64,000 bases of DNA from the NCBI RefSeq assembly GCF_017639205.1, contig NZ_CP071139.1, forward strand, positions 4,775,001-4,839,000. Direction: 5' to 3'. Shown here piece by piece: positions 51,912 to 60,763 of the stretch. Numbering within the stretch: position 1 is the first letter of the stretch; every line of letters begins with the position of its first letter. Source of the DNA: Streptomyces nojiriensis. Lineage in GTDB: Bacteria > Actinomycetota > Actinomycetes > Streptomycetales > Streptomycetaceae. The notes below the pieces were generated by a model. That model was not told the DNA's origin and did no database searches. It saw nothing but the letters and a program-made list of their open reading frames with translations. The position numbers and the translations under genes are program-made.

Positions 51912-53753
51912 ATGAACGATGCCGCCCCGGCGCCCACCCCCGCGCCCGCGCCCCGCCGTGCCCGTGTCCGTGCCCCCGAGCTGATCGGCAAGGGTGGCTG
52001 GCTCAACACCGGCGGGAAGGACCTGAGCCTCGCCGACCTGCGAGGACGCATTGCGATCCTCGATTTTTGGACCTTCTGCTGCATTAACTGCCTGCACGTC
52101 CTCGACGAGCTGCGCGAGCTCGAGGAGAAGCACCGCGACACCGTCGTGATCATCGGCGTGCACTCCCCGAAGTTCGTGCACGAGGCCGAGCACGCCGCCG
52201 TCGTCGATGCCGTCGAGCGGTACCAGGTGCACCACCCCGTGCTGGACGATCCCGAGCTCGCGACCTGGAAGCAGTACGCCGTACGGGCCTGGCCCACGCT
52301 CGTCGTGATCGACCCCGAGGGGTACATCGTCGCCCAGCACGCCGGTGAGGGCCACGCGCACGCCATCGCCCGCCTGGTCGAGGAGCTGGAGGCCGAGCAC
52401 GAGGCCAAGGGCACGCTGCGGCGCGGCGACGGGCCGTACGTGGCGCCCGAGCCGGTCGCCGGCGCCCTGCGCTTCCCCGGGAAGGCGCTGCTGCTGCCGT
52501 CCGGGAACCTGCTGGTCTCCGACTCCACCCGGCACCAGCTCGTGGAGCTGGCCGCCGACGGCGAGAGCGTCGTGCGCCGCATCGGCAGCGGCGAGCGCGG
52601 CTTCGCCGGGGACAGCTTCAGCGAGCCCCAGGGCCTCGCGCTGCTGCCCGACGGCAAGGTCGTCGTCGCCGACACCGTCAACCACGCGCTGCGCACCTAC
52701 GACCCGGCCACCGGGCACGTGGAGACCGTCGCCGGGACCGGCCGGCAGTGGTGGCAGGGGTCGCCGACCTCCGGGCCTGCGCTGGAGGTGGACCTGTCCT
52801 CGCCGTGGGACGTGGCCTGGTGGCAGGGCCGGGTCTGGATCGCCATGGCCGGTGTGCACCAGCTGTGGACCTGGGACCCGGAGGCCGGGACGGTCGAGGT
52901 CGCCGCCGGTACGACCAACGAGGGGCTGCTCGACGGGCCGGCCGCCGAGGCCTGGTTCGCCCAGCCCTCGGGGCTCGCGGCCGCCGGGGACCGGCTGTGG
53001 ATCGCCGATTCCGAGACCAGCGCCCTGCGCTACGTGGAAGCCGCGGACGACGGGTACGTCATCAAGTCCGCCGTCGGCACCGGGCTGTTCGACTTCGGCC
53101 ACCGGGACGGCGACGCCGCCCAGGCCCTGCTCCAGCACCCGCTCGGCGTGACCGCCCTGCCCGACGGCTCGGTCGCGGTCTGCGACACGTACAACCACGC
53201 GCTGCGCCGCTACGACCCGGCCACCGGCCAGGTCTCGACCCTCGCGACCGACCTGCGCGAGCCGAGCGACGCCGTGCTGGTGGGCGAGGACATCGTGGTC
53301 GTCGAGTCGGCCCGGCACCGGCTGACCCGGCTGCGCCTGCCGGAGGAGGCGGTCCGGGTGGACGCGGTCGCCCACCGCACGCAGCGGGCCGCCACCGAGG
53401 TGGCGCCCGGCACGCTCCGCCTCGACATCGTCTTCCAGGCGCCGAGCGGACAGAAGCTCGACACCCGCTACGGGCCCTCCACCCGGCTGCTCGTCTCCTC
53501 GACCCCGCCGGAGCTGCTGGCGGACGGCGAGGGCGCCGGGACCGACCTGTTCCGGGAGCTCGCGCTGAACCCGGACGTCACCGAGGGCGTCCTGCACGTC
53601 TCGGCGATGGCGGCGTCCTGCGACGACGACCCCGCCAACGAGTACCCGGCCTGCCACGTCCACCAGCAGGACTGGGGCGTGCCGGTCCGCGTCACGGCCG
53701 ACGGCGCCGCCCGGCTGCCCCTCGTCCTCGCGGGGATGGACGCCGAGGGGTAG
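51912..53753 (+). CDS. Thioredoxin-fold and NHL-repeat protein (NHLRC2-like)
   Basis: 613 residues. N-terminal thioredoxin-like domain (~25-165) with the redox centre FWTFCCINCLHVLDEL, the CCINC motif seen in human NHLRC2 in place of CxxC. A six-bladed NHL beta-propeller follows (~180-480; blades such as GALRFPGKALLLPSGNLLVSD, QGLALLPDGKVVVADTVNHAL, LGVTALPDGSVAVCDTYNHAL). A C-terminal beta-sandwich (TEVAPGTLRLDIVFQAPSGQKL...) closes it. The same three-domain layout is conserved from bacteria to humans. It is cytoplasmic (no signal peptide); the substrate is unknown. Confidence 0.88.
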   Translation: MNDAAPAPTPAPAPRRARVRAPELIGKGGWLNTGGKDLSLADLRGRIAILDFWTFCCINCLHVLDELRELEEKHRDTVVIIGVHSPKFVHEAEHAAVVDAVERYQVHHPVLDDPELATWKQYAVRAWPTLVVIDPEGYIVAQHAGEGHAHAIARLVEELEAEHEAKGTLRRGDGPYVAPEPVAGALRFPGKALLLPSGNLLVSDSTRHQLVELAADGESVVRRIGSGERGFAGDSFSEPQGLALLPDGKVVVADTVNHALRTYDPATGHVETVAGTGRQWWQGSPTSGPALEVDLSSPWDVAWWQGRVWIAMAGVHQLWTWDPEAGTVEVAAGTTNEGLLDGPAAEAWFAQPSGLAAAGDRLWIADSETSALRYVEAADDGYVIKSAVGTGLFDFGHRDGDAAQALLQHPLGVTALPDGSVAVCDTYNHALRRYDPATGQVSTLATDLREPSDAVLVGEDIVVVESARHRLTRLRLPEEAVRVDAVAHRTQRAATEVAPGTLRLDIVFQAPSGQKLDTRYGPSTRLLVSSTPPELLADGEGAGTDLFRELALNPDVTEGVLHVSAMAASCDDDPANEYPACHVHQQDWGVPVRVTADGAARLPLVLAGMDAEG

Positions 53754-53776
53754 CCGGCCGTGGCCTTCCTGGGGGC

Positions 53777-55069
53777 TCAGCCCTCCAGGAAGGCCACCAG
53801 GGCGTTCGCCAGCAGGAACGGGTCGTCGGCGCCGCACAGTTCGCGGGCGCTGTGCATCGAGAGGATCGCGACGCCGATGTCCACGGTCTGAATGCCGTGG
53901 CGGGCGGCGGTGATCGGGCCGATCGTCGTGCCGCACGGCATCGAGTTGTTGGAGACGAAGGTCTGCCACGGGATGCCGGCCCGCTCGCACGCGGCGGCGA
54001 ACACCGCGCGACCGCTGCCGTCGGTGGCGTACCGCTGGTTGACGTTGACCTTCAGGATCGGTCCGCCGTTGGCGCGCGGGTGGTGCGTGGGGTCGTGCCG
54101 TTCGCCGTAGTTGGGGTGCACGGCGTGTCCGGTGTCGGAGGACAGGCAGATGGTGCCGGCGAAGGCACGCGCGCGGTCCTCGTACGAGCCGCCGCGGGCG
54201 AAGACTGAACGTTCCAGCACGTTGCCGAGCAGCGGGCCGTCCGCGCCCGTGTCGGACTGCGAGCCGTTCTCCTCGTGGTCGAAGGCCGCCAGCACCGGGA
54301 TGTGGTCGAGCTTGTCGGCGGCGGAGACCGCGGCCAGCGCCGCGACGCCCGCGTGCACCGACAGCAGGTTGTCCATGCGCGGGCCGGCCACCAGCTCGCG
54401 GTCACGGCCCAGGTACGACGGCGGCTCGATGGAGTGGACCATCAGGTCCCAGCCGGCCACCGACCCCTGGTCCAGGCCCTCTTCCTCCTCCAGGAAGGAG
54501 ATCAGGTCGCCCTCCTGGACGTCGCCCAGGCCCCAGATCGGCTGCATGTGGCGCTGCTTGTCGAGCTTGAGGCCGTCGCTGTTGACCGACCGGTCCAGGT
54601 GCACGGCGAGTTGGGGTACGCGCAGCAGTGCGCGGTCCACGTTCACGAGGCGCTCGGTGCCGTCGCGCAGGGTCAGCCGCCCGGCCAGTCCCAGGTCGCG
54701 GTCGAGCCAGGTGTTGAGCAGGGTGCCGCCGTAGATCTCGACGGCGATCTGCCGCCAGCCCTGCGAGCCCGTGTCCGGCAGCGGCTTGACCCGCAGGTTC
54801 GGGGAGTCGGTGTGCGCGCCGACGATCCGGAACGGGGTGTGTGCGGCCGCGCCTTCGGGGACGAACCAGGCGATGAGCGCACCGCCGCGGAGCACGAACT
54901 TGCCTCCGGTGCCCGCATCCCAGGCGTCCGTTTCCGACAACTGCCTGAAGCCTGCCTTCTCCAGCCGCTCCGCCGCGTTGGCCACGGCGTGGTACGGCGA
55001 CGGACTGGCCGTCAGGAAGGTCATCAGATCGTCGGTGTGGCCGCGGTCGAAGCGGGCGGGAGAGCTCAT
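53777..55069 (-). CDS. apeB: M18 family aminopeptidase
   Basis: 430 residues. Zinc ligands of aspartyl aminopeptidase-type enzymes are visible: His in FRIVGAHTDSPNLRVKP, Glu in AAFDHEENGSQSDTGADGP, Asp in VAGPRMDNLLSV and His near the C-terminus in AILSMHSARELCGADD. It removes N-terminal residues from peptides in the cytoplasm, as a dodecamer by family analogy. ATG 55069. The TnpB element's left hairpin lies only ~25 bp upstream, so the native promoter has been replaced or displaced by the insertion; AAGGGAAA supplies a weak ribosome-binding site. Confidence 0.9.
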   Translation of the reverse strand: MSSPARFDRGHTDDLMTFLTASPSPYHAVANAAERLEKAGFRQLSETDAWDAGTGGKFVLRGGALIAWFVPEGAAAHTPFRIVGAHTDSPNLRVKPLPDTGSQGWRQIAVEIYGGTLLNTWLDRDLGLAGRLTLRDGTERLVNVDRALLRVPQLAVHLDRSVNSDGLKLDKQRHMQPIWGLGDVQEGDLISFLEEEEGLDQGSVAGWDLMVHSIEPPSYLGRDRELVAGPRMDNLLSVHAGVAALAAVSAADKLDHIPVLAAFDHEENGSQSDTGADGPLLGNVLERSVFARGGSYEDRARAFAGTICLSSDTGHAVHPNYGERHDPTHHPRANGGPILKVNVNQRYATDGSGRAVFAAACERAGIPWQTFVSNNSMPCGTTIGPITAARHGIQTVDIGVAILSMHSARELCGADDPFLLANALVAFLEG

Positions 55070-55086
55070 CGTATTTCCCTTGTGTG

Positions 55087-55725
55087 GAAGCCCCCGGCTT
55101 CAGCCGGGTGAGGAAACGCAGTTCCGGCTCGGAGCCTCGCCGCGGCGGAGTGCCGAAGCGTGAGGCTGTGACCTGTGCTTGTGTTCGGATCGTGACCGAC
55201 CGTAGTCTCCGCGGTGTGGGGTTTCCTTCCGTGAAGCGGTCGTTCAAGTACCGTTTCTATCCGACGGACGCGCAGGCCGTGGAACTGTCGCGGACGTTCG
55301 GGTGTGTGCGGAAGGTCTACAACCTGGCTCTCGCCGCCCGTGCCGAGGCCTGGAAGGCGCGCGGCGATGCCGCCTGGCGTGAGCTGCGGTCGATGCTGGA
55401 GTACAAGACGGCCTGGTACGGCCGCGAGCTGATCGCCGTCGACCGGTGGTTCCCCAGTTCCAAGCTGTGCTCGGCTTGCGGGGTGATCGCCGACTCGATG
55501 CCCCTGGGCGTCCGCGAGTGGACCTGTGAGAGCTGCGGGACCGCTCACGACCGGGACGGGAACGCCGCGGTCAATCTTCTGGCTGCCGGGCTGGCGGCTG
55601 CTGCCTGTGGAGCGGATGTGAGACCTCATCGGGAGTCCTCCTCTCGGTCGGGGCGGTCCGTGGCGAAACAGGAATCCCCACGCGTGAGTGTGGGAATCCC
55701 CTCCCGCTAGGGAGGGGAGGAAGCC
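55087..55725. mobile_element. Decayed IS200/IS605-family element (TnpB only)
   Basis: Left end: hairpin CCCGGCT-TC-AGCCGGG (55093-55108). Right end: hairpin CCCCTCCC-GCTA-GGGAGGGG (55698-55717) that overlaps the tnpB stop. The ends are imperfect palindromes, as used by TnpA of this family. No tnpA gene is present and tnpB is internally deleted, so the copy cannot move itself but could be mobilised in trans. It lies between the aminopeptidase start and an unknown gene. Exact cleavage sites are not determined. Confidence 0.75.
55216..55710 (+). pseudogene. tnpB: TnpB remnant with internal in-frame deletion
   Basis: About 160 residues instead of ~400. The N-terminus (VKRSFKYRFYPTDAQAVELSRTFGCVRKVYNLAL) is the usual TnpB opening. 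After EAWKARGD it jumps directly to AAWRELRSMLEYKTAWYGRELIAVDRWFPSSKLCSACG, the C-terminal region with the zinc-binding Cys pairs (CSACG ... CESCG) and the last RuvC motif HDRDGNAAVNLL. The first two RuvC acidic motifs are lost, so it cannot cut DNA. The frame is intact across the junction. The start (GTG 55216 or 55231) is a guess. The guide-RNA scaffold normally encoded at the 3' end of the gene appears to be kept. Confidence 0.8.
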
Positions 55726-55831
55726 AAGTGGTTCACCTTAACGAGGGTCGGGTTCGTGTTCGTCATGGCCGGACCGTGCGACAGCCGGGAGATCCGGTTC
55801 CGCGCCCGTTGCTCTGCGGTCCCGTCGGTTT

Positions 55832-56560
55832 TCAGCCCGGCGGACGCTCGAATCGGCGTTGCAGCTGCCTGCGCTCGCCCCGGCGGATGCGCGGGAGCAT
55901 CTCCGGGGTCTGCGGGGAGCGCTGCGCGCGTCTTTTGCGTCCGGCGCAGAAGATACAGGCCTCGCCGGGAGGAGCGTCGGGGTCGATCGGCGCGCCGGGA
56001 TGTTCGGCGCATCCCGAGGCGTTGCGCGGCCGGGAGAGTTCGCGGGCGACGATGAAGGCGCGGTGGAGGTCGTCGGCTATGCGGACGAAGTCGTCCGCGG
56101 GTGAGGACAGGCCCAGGTGGAACCGCTGGTCCTCGACGGTTCGCAGGTAGGTGCGCAGCCGCTGGAGCGTGTACGGGGGGTCCGGTACGGGGTAGCCGAG
56201 GCGGCGCTGTTCTCCGGCGGGGGCGGCGGGCGGGCCGCCGTGCCGGCGCGCTCCGAGGCGCCGTCGGTCGTTGCAGATCAGGCAGCGGCCCCAGCCTTCG
56301 GGTGCCTCGGGGTCGAGGGCGCCGTTGGGGTGCTCGGGGCAGCCGGTGTAGCTCTTGGCGGGGGCCAGTCCGGTGGCGGTCTGGAAGGCCACGTACAGCG
56401 CGTCGGCGATGGTGTCGTACTCGGCGGGGTGGGCGCCGTCGTACAGCTCGCGCAGGTGGTCGCCGAGGCTGCCCAGGCTCGCCTGCAGCTCCTTGAGGGC
56501 GTACGGACGCCCGGTGGGGACGGAGTACCCCCTGCTGCCGTGCTGATCCTGTGGACTCAT
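55832..56560 (-). CDS. Duplicated-domain protein with two CxxH...CxxC motifs, unknown function
   Basis: 242 residues with an internal repeat. Each half has a helical module (ALKELQASLGSLGDHLRELYDG... / TLQRLRTYLRTVEDQRFHLGL...), then an FxxA helix (ADALYVAFQTATGLA / ADDLHRAFIVARELS), then CPEHPNGALDPEAP...RCLIC or CAEHPGAPIDPDAP...CIFC, which can bind zinc. The C-terminus is basic (RKRRAQR, RRGERRQLQRRFERP), suggesting nucleic-acid contact. I do not recognise a family. ATG 56560 is chosen over the longer frame. It follows the TnpB element and precedes the acyl-CoA dehydrogenase terminator. Confidence 0.6.
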   Translation of the reverse strand: MSPQDQHGSRGYSVPTGRPYALKELQASLGSLGDHLRELYDGAHPAEYDTIADALYVAFQTATGLAPAKSYTGCPEHPNGALDPEAPEGWGRCLICNDRRRLGARRHGGPPAAPAGEQRRLGYPVPDPPYTLQRLRTYLRTVEDQRFHLGLSSPADDFVRIADDLHRAFIVARELSRPRNASGCAEHPGAPIDPDAPPGEACIFCAGRKRRAQRSPQTPEMLPRIRRGERRQLQRRFERPPG

Positions 56561-56632
56561 GTGTACGAGCGTCCCATGAACGACTGACATCGGGGGAAAG
56601 CGGCAGGACAGGGGCCTGGGGCCGGGTACGCG

Positions 56633-56671
56633 CCAGCGGCCGGGCCCCTGTGCGGGGGGCCCGGCCGCTGG
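56633..56671 (-). terminator. Terminator of the acyl-CoA dehydrogenase gene
   Basis: A perfect 16-bp stem, CCAGCGGCCGGGCCCC against 56656-56671, with loop TGTGCGG. It begins 30 nt after the stop on the minus strand. Confidence 0.85.
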
Positions 56672-56700
56672 TGGGTGTGCGCTGCGGTGGCGCGACCGGC

Positions 56701-58527
56701 CTAGAAGGCGGCCTCGTCGAGCTCCATGAGGGAGTTGTCGACGACCTCGGCCAGCTGGCGCTGGACCGAGACGTTCGGCAGGACCTGCGACGCGAAGAAC
56801 TTCGCGGCGGCGATCTTGCCGGTGTAGAAGGGGACGTCCTTCGGGGCGGCGGTCGCCAGCTTCTCGGCGGCCACGGCGGCGCCCTTGAGCAGCAGGTAGC
56901 CGACGACCACGTCACCCGAGGCCATCAGCAGGCGGGTGGTGTTCTGTCCGACCTTGTAGATGTTCTTGACGTCCTCGCCGGTGGCGGTGAGGTCGACGAT
57001 CATCTGGCCGACGATGGCCTCCAGGTCGACGGCGGCCTTGGCGAGCGCGTCGCGGGCGCCGGCCAGCTCCTCGCCGCCGACGGCCTCGGCCAGGAACTTC
57101 TTGATCGTCTCGGAGAGGATGTTCAGGGAGGCGCCCTGGTCGCGGACGATCTTCCGGAAGAAGAAGTCCTGGCCCTGGATGGCCGTGGTGCCCTCGTAGA
57201 GGGTGTCGATCTTGGCGTCGCGGATGTACTGCTCGATCGGGTACTCCTGCAGGTACCCGGAGCCGCCGAAGGTCTGCAGGGACTGCGCGAGCTGCTCGTA
57301 GGACTTCTCGGAGCCGTAGCCCTTCACGATCGGCAGGAGCAGGTCGTTCAGGCCGATCTCGGCGGAGGCGTCCTCGCCGGCGGCCTGCTTGAGCTGGATC
57401 TCGTCCTGCACGGAGGCCGTGTAGAGGACCAGGGCGCGCATGCCCTCGGCGTAGGCCTTCTGCGTCATGAGCGAGCGGCGCACGTCGGGGTGGTGCGTGA
57501 TGGTGACCTTGGGCGCGGTCTTGTCCATGAAGTTCGCCAGGTCCGGGCCCTGCACGCGCTCCTTGGCGTACTCCAGCGCGTTCAGGTAGCCGGTGGAGAG
57601 GGTGGCGATGGCCTTCGTGCCGACCATCATGCGGGCGAACTCGATGATCATGAACATCTGGCGGATGCCGTCGTGCTTGTCGCCGATCAGCCAGCCCTTG
57701 GCGGGGTGCTGGTCGCCGAAGGTCATCTCGCACGTGTTGGAGGCCTTGAGGCCCATCTTGTGCTCGACGTTCGTGGCGTAGACGCCGTTGCGCTCGCCCA
57801 GCTCGCCGGTCTCCCAGTCGAAGTGGAACTTCGGGACGAGGAAGAGGGACAGGCCCTTGGTGCCCGGGCCGTGGCCCTCGGGGCGCGCGAGGACGTAGTG
57901 GAGGATGTTCTCCTCCATGTCGTGCTCACCGGAGGTGATGAAGCGCTTCACGCCCTCGATGTGCCAGGAGCCGTCCTCCTGCTGGATCGCCTTGGTGCGG
58001 CCGGCGCCCACGTCCGAGCCGGCGTCCGGCTCGGTGAGGACCATGGTGGAGCCCCAGCGCTTCTCGACGGCTATCTGCGCGACCTTCTTCTGCGCCTCGT
58101 TGCCCTCTTCGAAGAGGATGCCGGCGAACGCCGGGCCGGAGGAGTACATCCAGATGGCCGGGTTCGAGCCGAGCAGCAGCTCCGCGTAGGCCCAGATGAG
58201 GGAGCGGGGCGAGGTGGTGCCGCCGATCTCCTCGGGCAGGCCCAGGCGCCAGTACTCCGAGTCCATGAAGGCTTCGTAGCTCTTCTTGAAGGAGGCGGGG
58301 ACGGGCGCGGTGTTGGTGGCCGGGTCGAAGACCGGCGGGTTGCGGTCGGCGTCCTCGAAGGAGGCGGCCAGCTCGTTCTCGGCGAGGCGGGCGATCTCGG
58401 ACAGGACGCTCTTGGCGGTCTCGGTGTCCATCTCCTCGAACGGACCGGTGCCGTACTGCTGGTCGCGGCCGAGCACCTCGAAGAGGTTGAACTCGATGTC
58501 GCGGAGATTCGACTTGTAGTGCCCCAT
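56701..58527 (-). CDS. Long acyl-CoA dehydrogenase (FadE5-like)
   Basis: 608 residues, ~200 longer than the four-domain short type. Core signatures: [61 protein letters not shown] and [20 protein letters not shown] (C-terminal block with the FAD- and CoA-contact residues). The N-terminal ~110 residues and the C-terminal helical extension ([32 protein letters not shown]) match actinobacterial broad-chain-length FadE5 enzymes. It oxidises acyl-CoA to 2-enoyl-CoA with FAD. ATG 58527 has ACGGAG upstream. Two TetR-type boxes lie in its promoter. Confidence 0.9.
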   Translation of the reverse strand: MGHYKSNLRDIEFNLFEVLGRDQQYGTGPFEEMDTETAKSVLSEIARLAENELAASFEDADRNPPVFDPATNTAPVPASFKKSYEAFMDSEYWRLGLPEEIGGTTSPRSLIWAYAELLLGSNPAIWMYSSGPAFAGILFEEGNEAQKKVAQIAVEKRWGSTMVLTEPDAGSDVGAGRTKAIQQEDGSWHIEGVKRFITSGEHDMEENILHYVLARPEGHGPGTKGLSLFLVPKFHFDWETGELGERNGVYATNVEHKMGLKASNTCEMTFGDQHPAKGWLIGDKHDGIRQMFMIIEFARMMVGTKAIATLSTGYLNALEYAKERVQGPDLANFMDKTAPKVTITHHPDVRRSLMTQKAYAEGMRALVLYTASVQDEIQLKQAAGEDASAEIGLNDLLLPIVKGYGSEKSYEQLAQSLQTFGGSGYLQEYPIEQYIRDAKIDTLYEGTTAIQGQDFFFRKIVRDQGASLNILSETIKKFLAEAVGGEELAGARDALAKAAVDLEAIVGQMIVDLTATGEDVKNIYKVGQNTTRLLMASGDVVVGYLLLKGAAVAAEKLATAAPKDVPFYTGKIAAAKFFASQVLPNVSVQRQLAEVVDNSLMELDEAAF

Positions 58528-58572
58528 GGCGACGGCTCCGTTAAGGCTCGGGGAGACAGGGTTCCTCGTACA

Positions 58573-58608
58573 TACCAATCGGTAACGTAATGATGCTACC
58601 CGCCGGTA
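58573..58608. promoter_or_regulatory. Tandem TACC-N4-GGTA operator boxes of the acyl-CoA dehydrogenase gene
   Basis: TACCAATCGGTA (58573-58584) and TACCCGCCGGTA (58597-58608) share TACC-N4-GGTA symmetry and are 24 bp apart. They lie 46-80 bp upstream of the minus-strand start. This form suits a TetR-type fatty-acid regulator encoded elsewhere; no regulator gene is adjacent. Confidence 0.55.
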
Positions 58609-58700
58609 ATAAGGCGCAACCCCTGACGACTGTGACCAGCGTCAAGCCTGGCGGGAAATACGTGTCCGACGGCGAGTGGCCGGTCGGTAGGCTTCGCCCC

Positions 58701-59171
58701 ATGTACGGCTACGACCAGAACGTGAGCGCGGGGCACGCGGGGCAGCAGCAGTACGCCGCCCCGCAGCAGATGGCCGGCGGTTACGCCGAGCAGCCGCTCT
58801 ACCCCGAGCCCTCGCCCCCGTCGCTCGCCGACGCCGTGCGGGCCTTCACCACGGGGTCCCTCTCCGCCGAGGACTTCCAGCAGATCTTCGCCACCTCGAA
58901 GGTCTACTGCCCGCGCGGCGACACCCCCGGATTCCTGGCGCTGCACAACACGCAGCACCCGGTCATCCCCATGTTCACCACGCTCAAGGAACTGCGCCGG
59001 TACGCCGGCAAGGAGTCCAAGTACTTCGTGATCACCGGCGCCGAGGTGATCGACCTGCTGCCGACCGGGTACGGCTTCGTCCTCGACATGGAGGGCGACC
59101 ACCGGATGGTCTTCGACGCGAAGGCGGTCGAGCAGATGGTCGACTTCGCGATGCGCCGGATGTACGGCTAG
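58701..59171 (+). CDS. SseB family protein
   Basis: 156 residues. A disordered, Gln/Gly/Pro-rich N-terminus (~40 residues) precedes the SseB N-terminal-type domain: SLADAVRAFTTGSLSAEDFQQIFATSKVYCPRGDTPGFLALHNTQHPVIPMFTTLKELRRYAGK, then YFVITGAEVIDLLPTGYGFVLDMEGDHRMVFDAKAVEQM. This fold is widespread in actinobacteria, often in ESX/WXG or polymorphic-toxin settings; the role is unknown. ATG 58701 (MYGYDQN) gives the known start type. Confidence 0.8.
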   Translation: MYGYDQNVSAGHAGQQQYAAPQQMAGGYAEQPLYPEPSPPSLADAVRAFTTGSLSAEDFQQIFATSKVYCPRGDTPGFLALHNTQHPVIPMFTTLKELRRYAGKESKYFVITGAEVIDLLPTGYGFVLDMEGDHRMVFDAKAVEQMVDFAMRRMYG

Positions 59172-59241
59172 GCGCGACTGCTGCGCGGACGGCCGGCGGC
59201 CATCGGAGGCGTACCGGCCGACGCCTGACGGGGGGCGGACT

Positions 59242-60210
59242 GTGCTGCGGGTGCATTTCACGGCGGAGGACCTGCTCGACGTCACCTTCGCGAGCGAGCC
59301 GCTGCCGCTGGTGGAACTGGGCATGGCGATGGTCGCCTGGCAGCGCACCGACGAACAGGCGGTCTTCGGCCGCTGGCGCAGCCGTGTCGGGCGGGAGCTG
59401 CCCGGCCGCGCCCGCCCGCTGCTCGACCTCCTGCGCCCCGACGGCGACAACCCCCAGTTCGTCGAGCCGTACGCGCGCACCCTGGAGGAGGGGCTGGCCG
59501 TCGTACGGGACGCCGGCCCGCTCCTGACCCCCGGCGAGCTGCGCCGCGTCGCCGCCCGGGCCCCGGGCGGCGCGTCCTGGCTGCGCGCCCTGTGGGACCA
59601 GGACCGCGAGGCGTGGGACCAGCTCGGCGGCGCGCTCCGGTCCGCCTACGAGGTGGTCGTCGCCCCGTACTGGCCGCGGATCCGGCAGTCCTTCCAGGCG
59701 GACGTGGCCTGGCGCAGCCGGCTGCTGGCCGCCCACGGCATCAGGGCGTGCCTGGCGAGCACGCATCCGCTGGCCGCCTGGGCGGGCACGGTGCTGGAGG
59801 TGGACGGGCCGCCGCACTACGAGGTCCGCCTCGGCGGGCGCGGCCTGCTGCTGATGCCCTCGCCGTTCTGGACGGGCCGGCCGCTGCTCGCCGAGGGCCC
59901 GGACGGCCCGGACGGCAGGTGCCTGCTGCTCTACCCGGCGCTGACGCCGCTGCCCCTGGTCGGCCCGGGCCCGGCGCAGGGGGCGCTGGACGCCCTGCTG
60001 GGCCGGACCCGGGCGGCCGTGCTCCAGTCGCTGATCGAGCGGCGCACGACCAGTGAGCTGGCCCGGGACCTCGACATCAGCCTCCCCTCGGCCTCCGAGC
60101 ACGCCCGCACCCTGCGCGCGGCCGGCCTGATCACCACCGAGCGCGAGGGCAAGGCGGTCCTGCACTCGGTGACGGGCCTGGGCGTGGACCTGCTCCGCAA
60201 CGGCGGCTGA
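59242..60210 (+). CDS. ArsR-like winged-helix transcriptional regulator
   Basis: 322 residues. The first ~230 residues form an unusual N-terminal ligand domain (LRVHFTAEDLLDVTFASEPLPLVELGMAMVAWQ; RALWDQDREAWDQLGGALRSAYEVVVAPYWPRIRQSFQAD). C-terminal ArsR/MarR-like winged helix: LGRTRAAVLQSLIERRTTSELARDLDISLPSASEHARTLRAAGLITTEREGKAVLHSVT. This long two-domain ArsR type is common in Streptomyces; no metal-site Cys is present. GTG 59242 after GGGGGCGG. Target and ligand unknown. Confidence 0.82.
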   Translation: MLRVHFTAEDLLDVTFASEPLPLVELGMAMVAWQRTDEQAVFGRWRSRVGRELPGRARPLLDLLRPDGDNPQFVEPYARTLEEGLAVVRDAGPLLTPGELRRVAARAPGGASWLRALWDQDREAWDQLGGALRSAYEVVVAPYWPRIRQSFQADVAWRSRLLAAHGIRACLASTHPLAAWAGTVLEVDGPPHYEVRLGGRGLLLMPSPFWTGRPLLAEGPDGPDGRCLLLYPALTPLPLVGPGPAQGALDALLGRTRAAVLQSLIERRTTSELARDLDISLPSASEHARTLRAAGLITTEREGKAVLHSVTGLGVDLLRNGG

Positions 60211-60312
60211 GGCACCCTTCGGCCCTGCCCGAAAGGATCGCGGGCCGCGGGCCCGCTGCCCGAGCATCGGTGCGGCGGGGGGACACCCGCTCCTAGGGAC
60301 AGGGAGACTGCG

Positions 60313-60687
60313 ATGTCACGTATGTCGTTACGCACGAAGCTCGGGGCTGTGGCGGCCGCGGGGGTGATGGCGTTGGGTACGGGGGTCCTGGCGGCGGGAT
60401 CCGCACAGGCGTCCGACCACACGGTGGCCGGGTGCCCGTCCGGTTACGCGTGCATCTACCCGCAGGACGCGGTGCCCGTCACCCCGTCGCTGAAGTGGTC
60501 GCGGGCGGGCACCTACAACCTGAGCGGCCAGTACGGATGGCACTGGGTCCTGAACAACCAGACCTCCAACTGGAAGTTCAGGCTGTGCACCGGCTGGAAC
60601 GGCACGGGGAACTGCACCAACATGCCCGTCGACCAGTGGGTGGCGGTCGACCTCACGCCGATCAACTCGGTCATAGTCTCGCCGTAA
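60313..60687 (+). CDS. Secreted I36-family peptidase inhibitor (SMPI-like)
   Basis: 124 residues. Signal peptide MSRMSLRTKLGAVAAAGVMALG... with cleavage after AQA, leaving ~92 residues. The mature part (CPSGYACIYPQ, TYNLSGQYGWHWVLNNQTSNW, LCTGWNGTGNCTN) is a beta/gamma-crystallin-like fold with two disulfides, as in Streptomyces metalloproteinase inhibitor. Such proteins block extracellular thermolysin-type proteases. The target is not known. AGGGAGA lies 6 nt before ATG 60313. A near-perfect hairpin follows. Confidence 0.85.
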   Translation: MSRMSLRTKLGAVAAAGVMALGTGVLAAGSAQASDHTVAGCPSGYACIYPQDAVPVTPSLKWSRAGTYNLSGQYGWHWVLNNQTSNWKFRLCTGWNGTGNCTNMPVDQWVAVDLTPINSVIVSP

Positions 60688-60705
60688 CCGCAGGTCAGGA
60701 CCGTT

Positions 60706-60737
60706 GGGGCCCCGGAGGAAATTTCCTCCGGGGCCCC
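60706..60737 (+). terminator. Terminator of the I36 inhibitor gene
   Basis: A perfect 32-bp palindrome (arms GGGGCCCCGGAGGAAA / TTTCCTCCGGGGCCCC, no spacer), 18 nt after the stop and before the pirin promoter. Confidence 0.85.
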
Positions 60738-60763
60738 TCTGTTGTGTGGGGTGTGGCAGAAAG

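Noticed and set aside
51720-53990. Long N-terminal extension of the PPOX gene at 51054-51719
   Set aside because: The extension is antisense to the NHLRC2-like gene. The split-barrel domain begins near GTG 51719.
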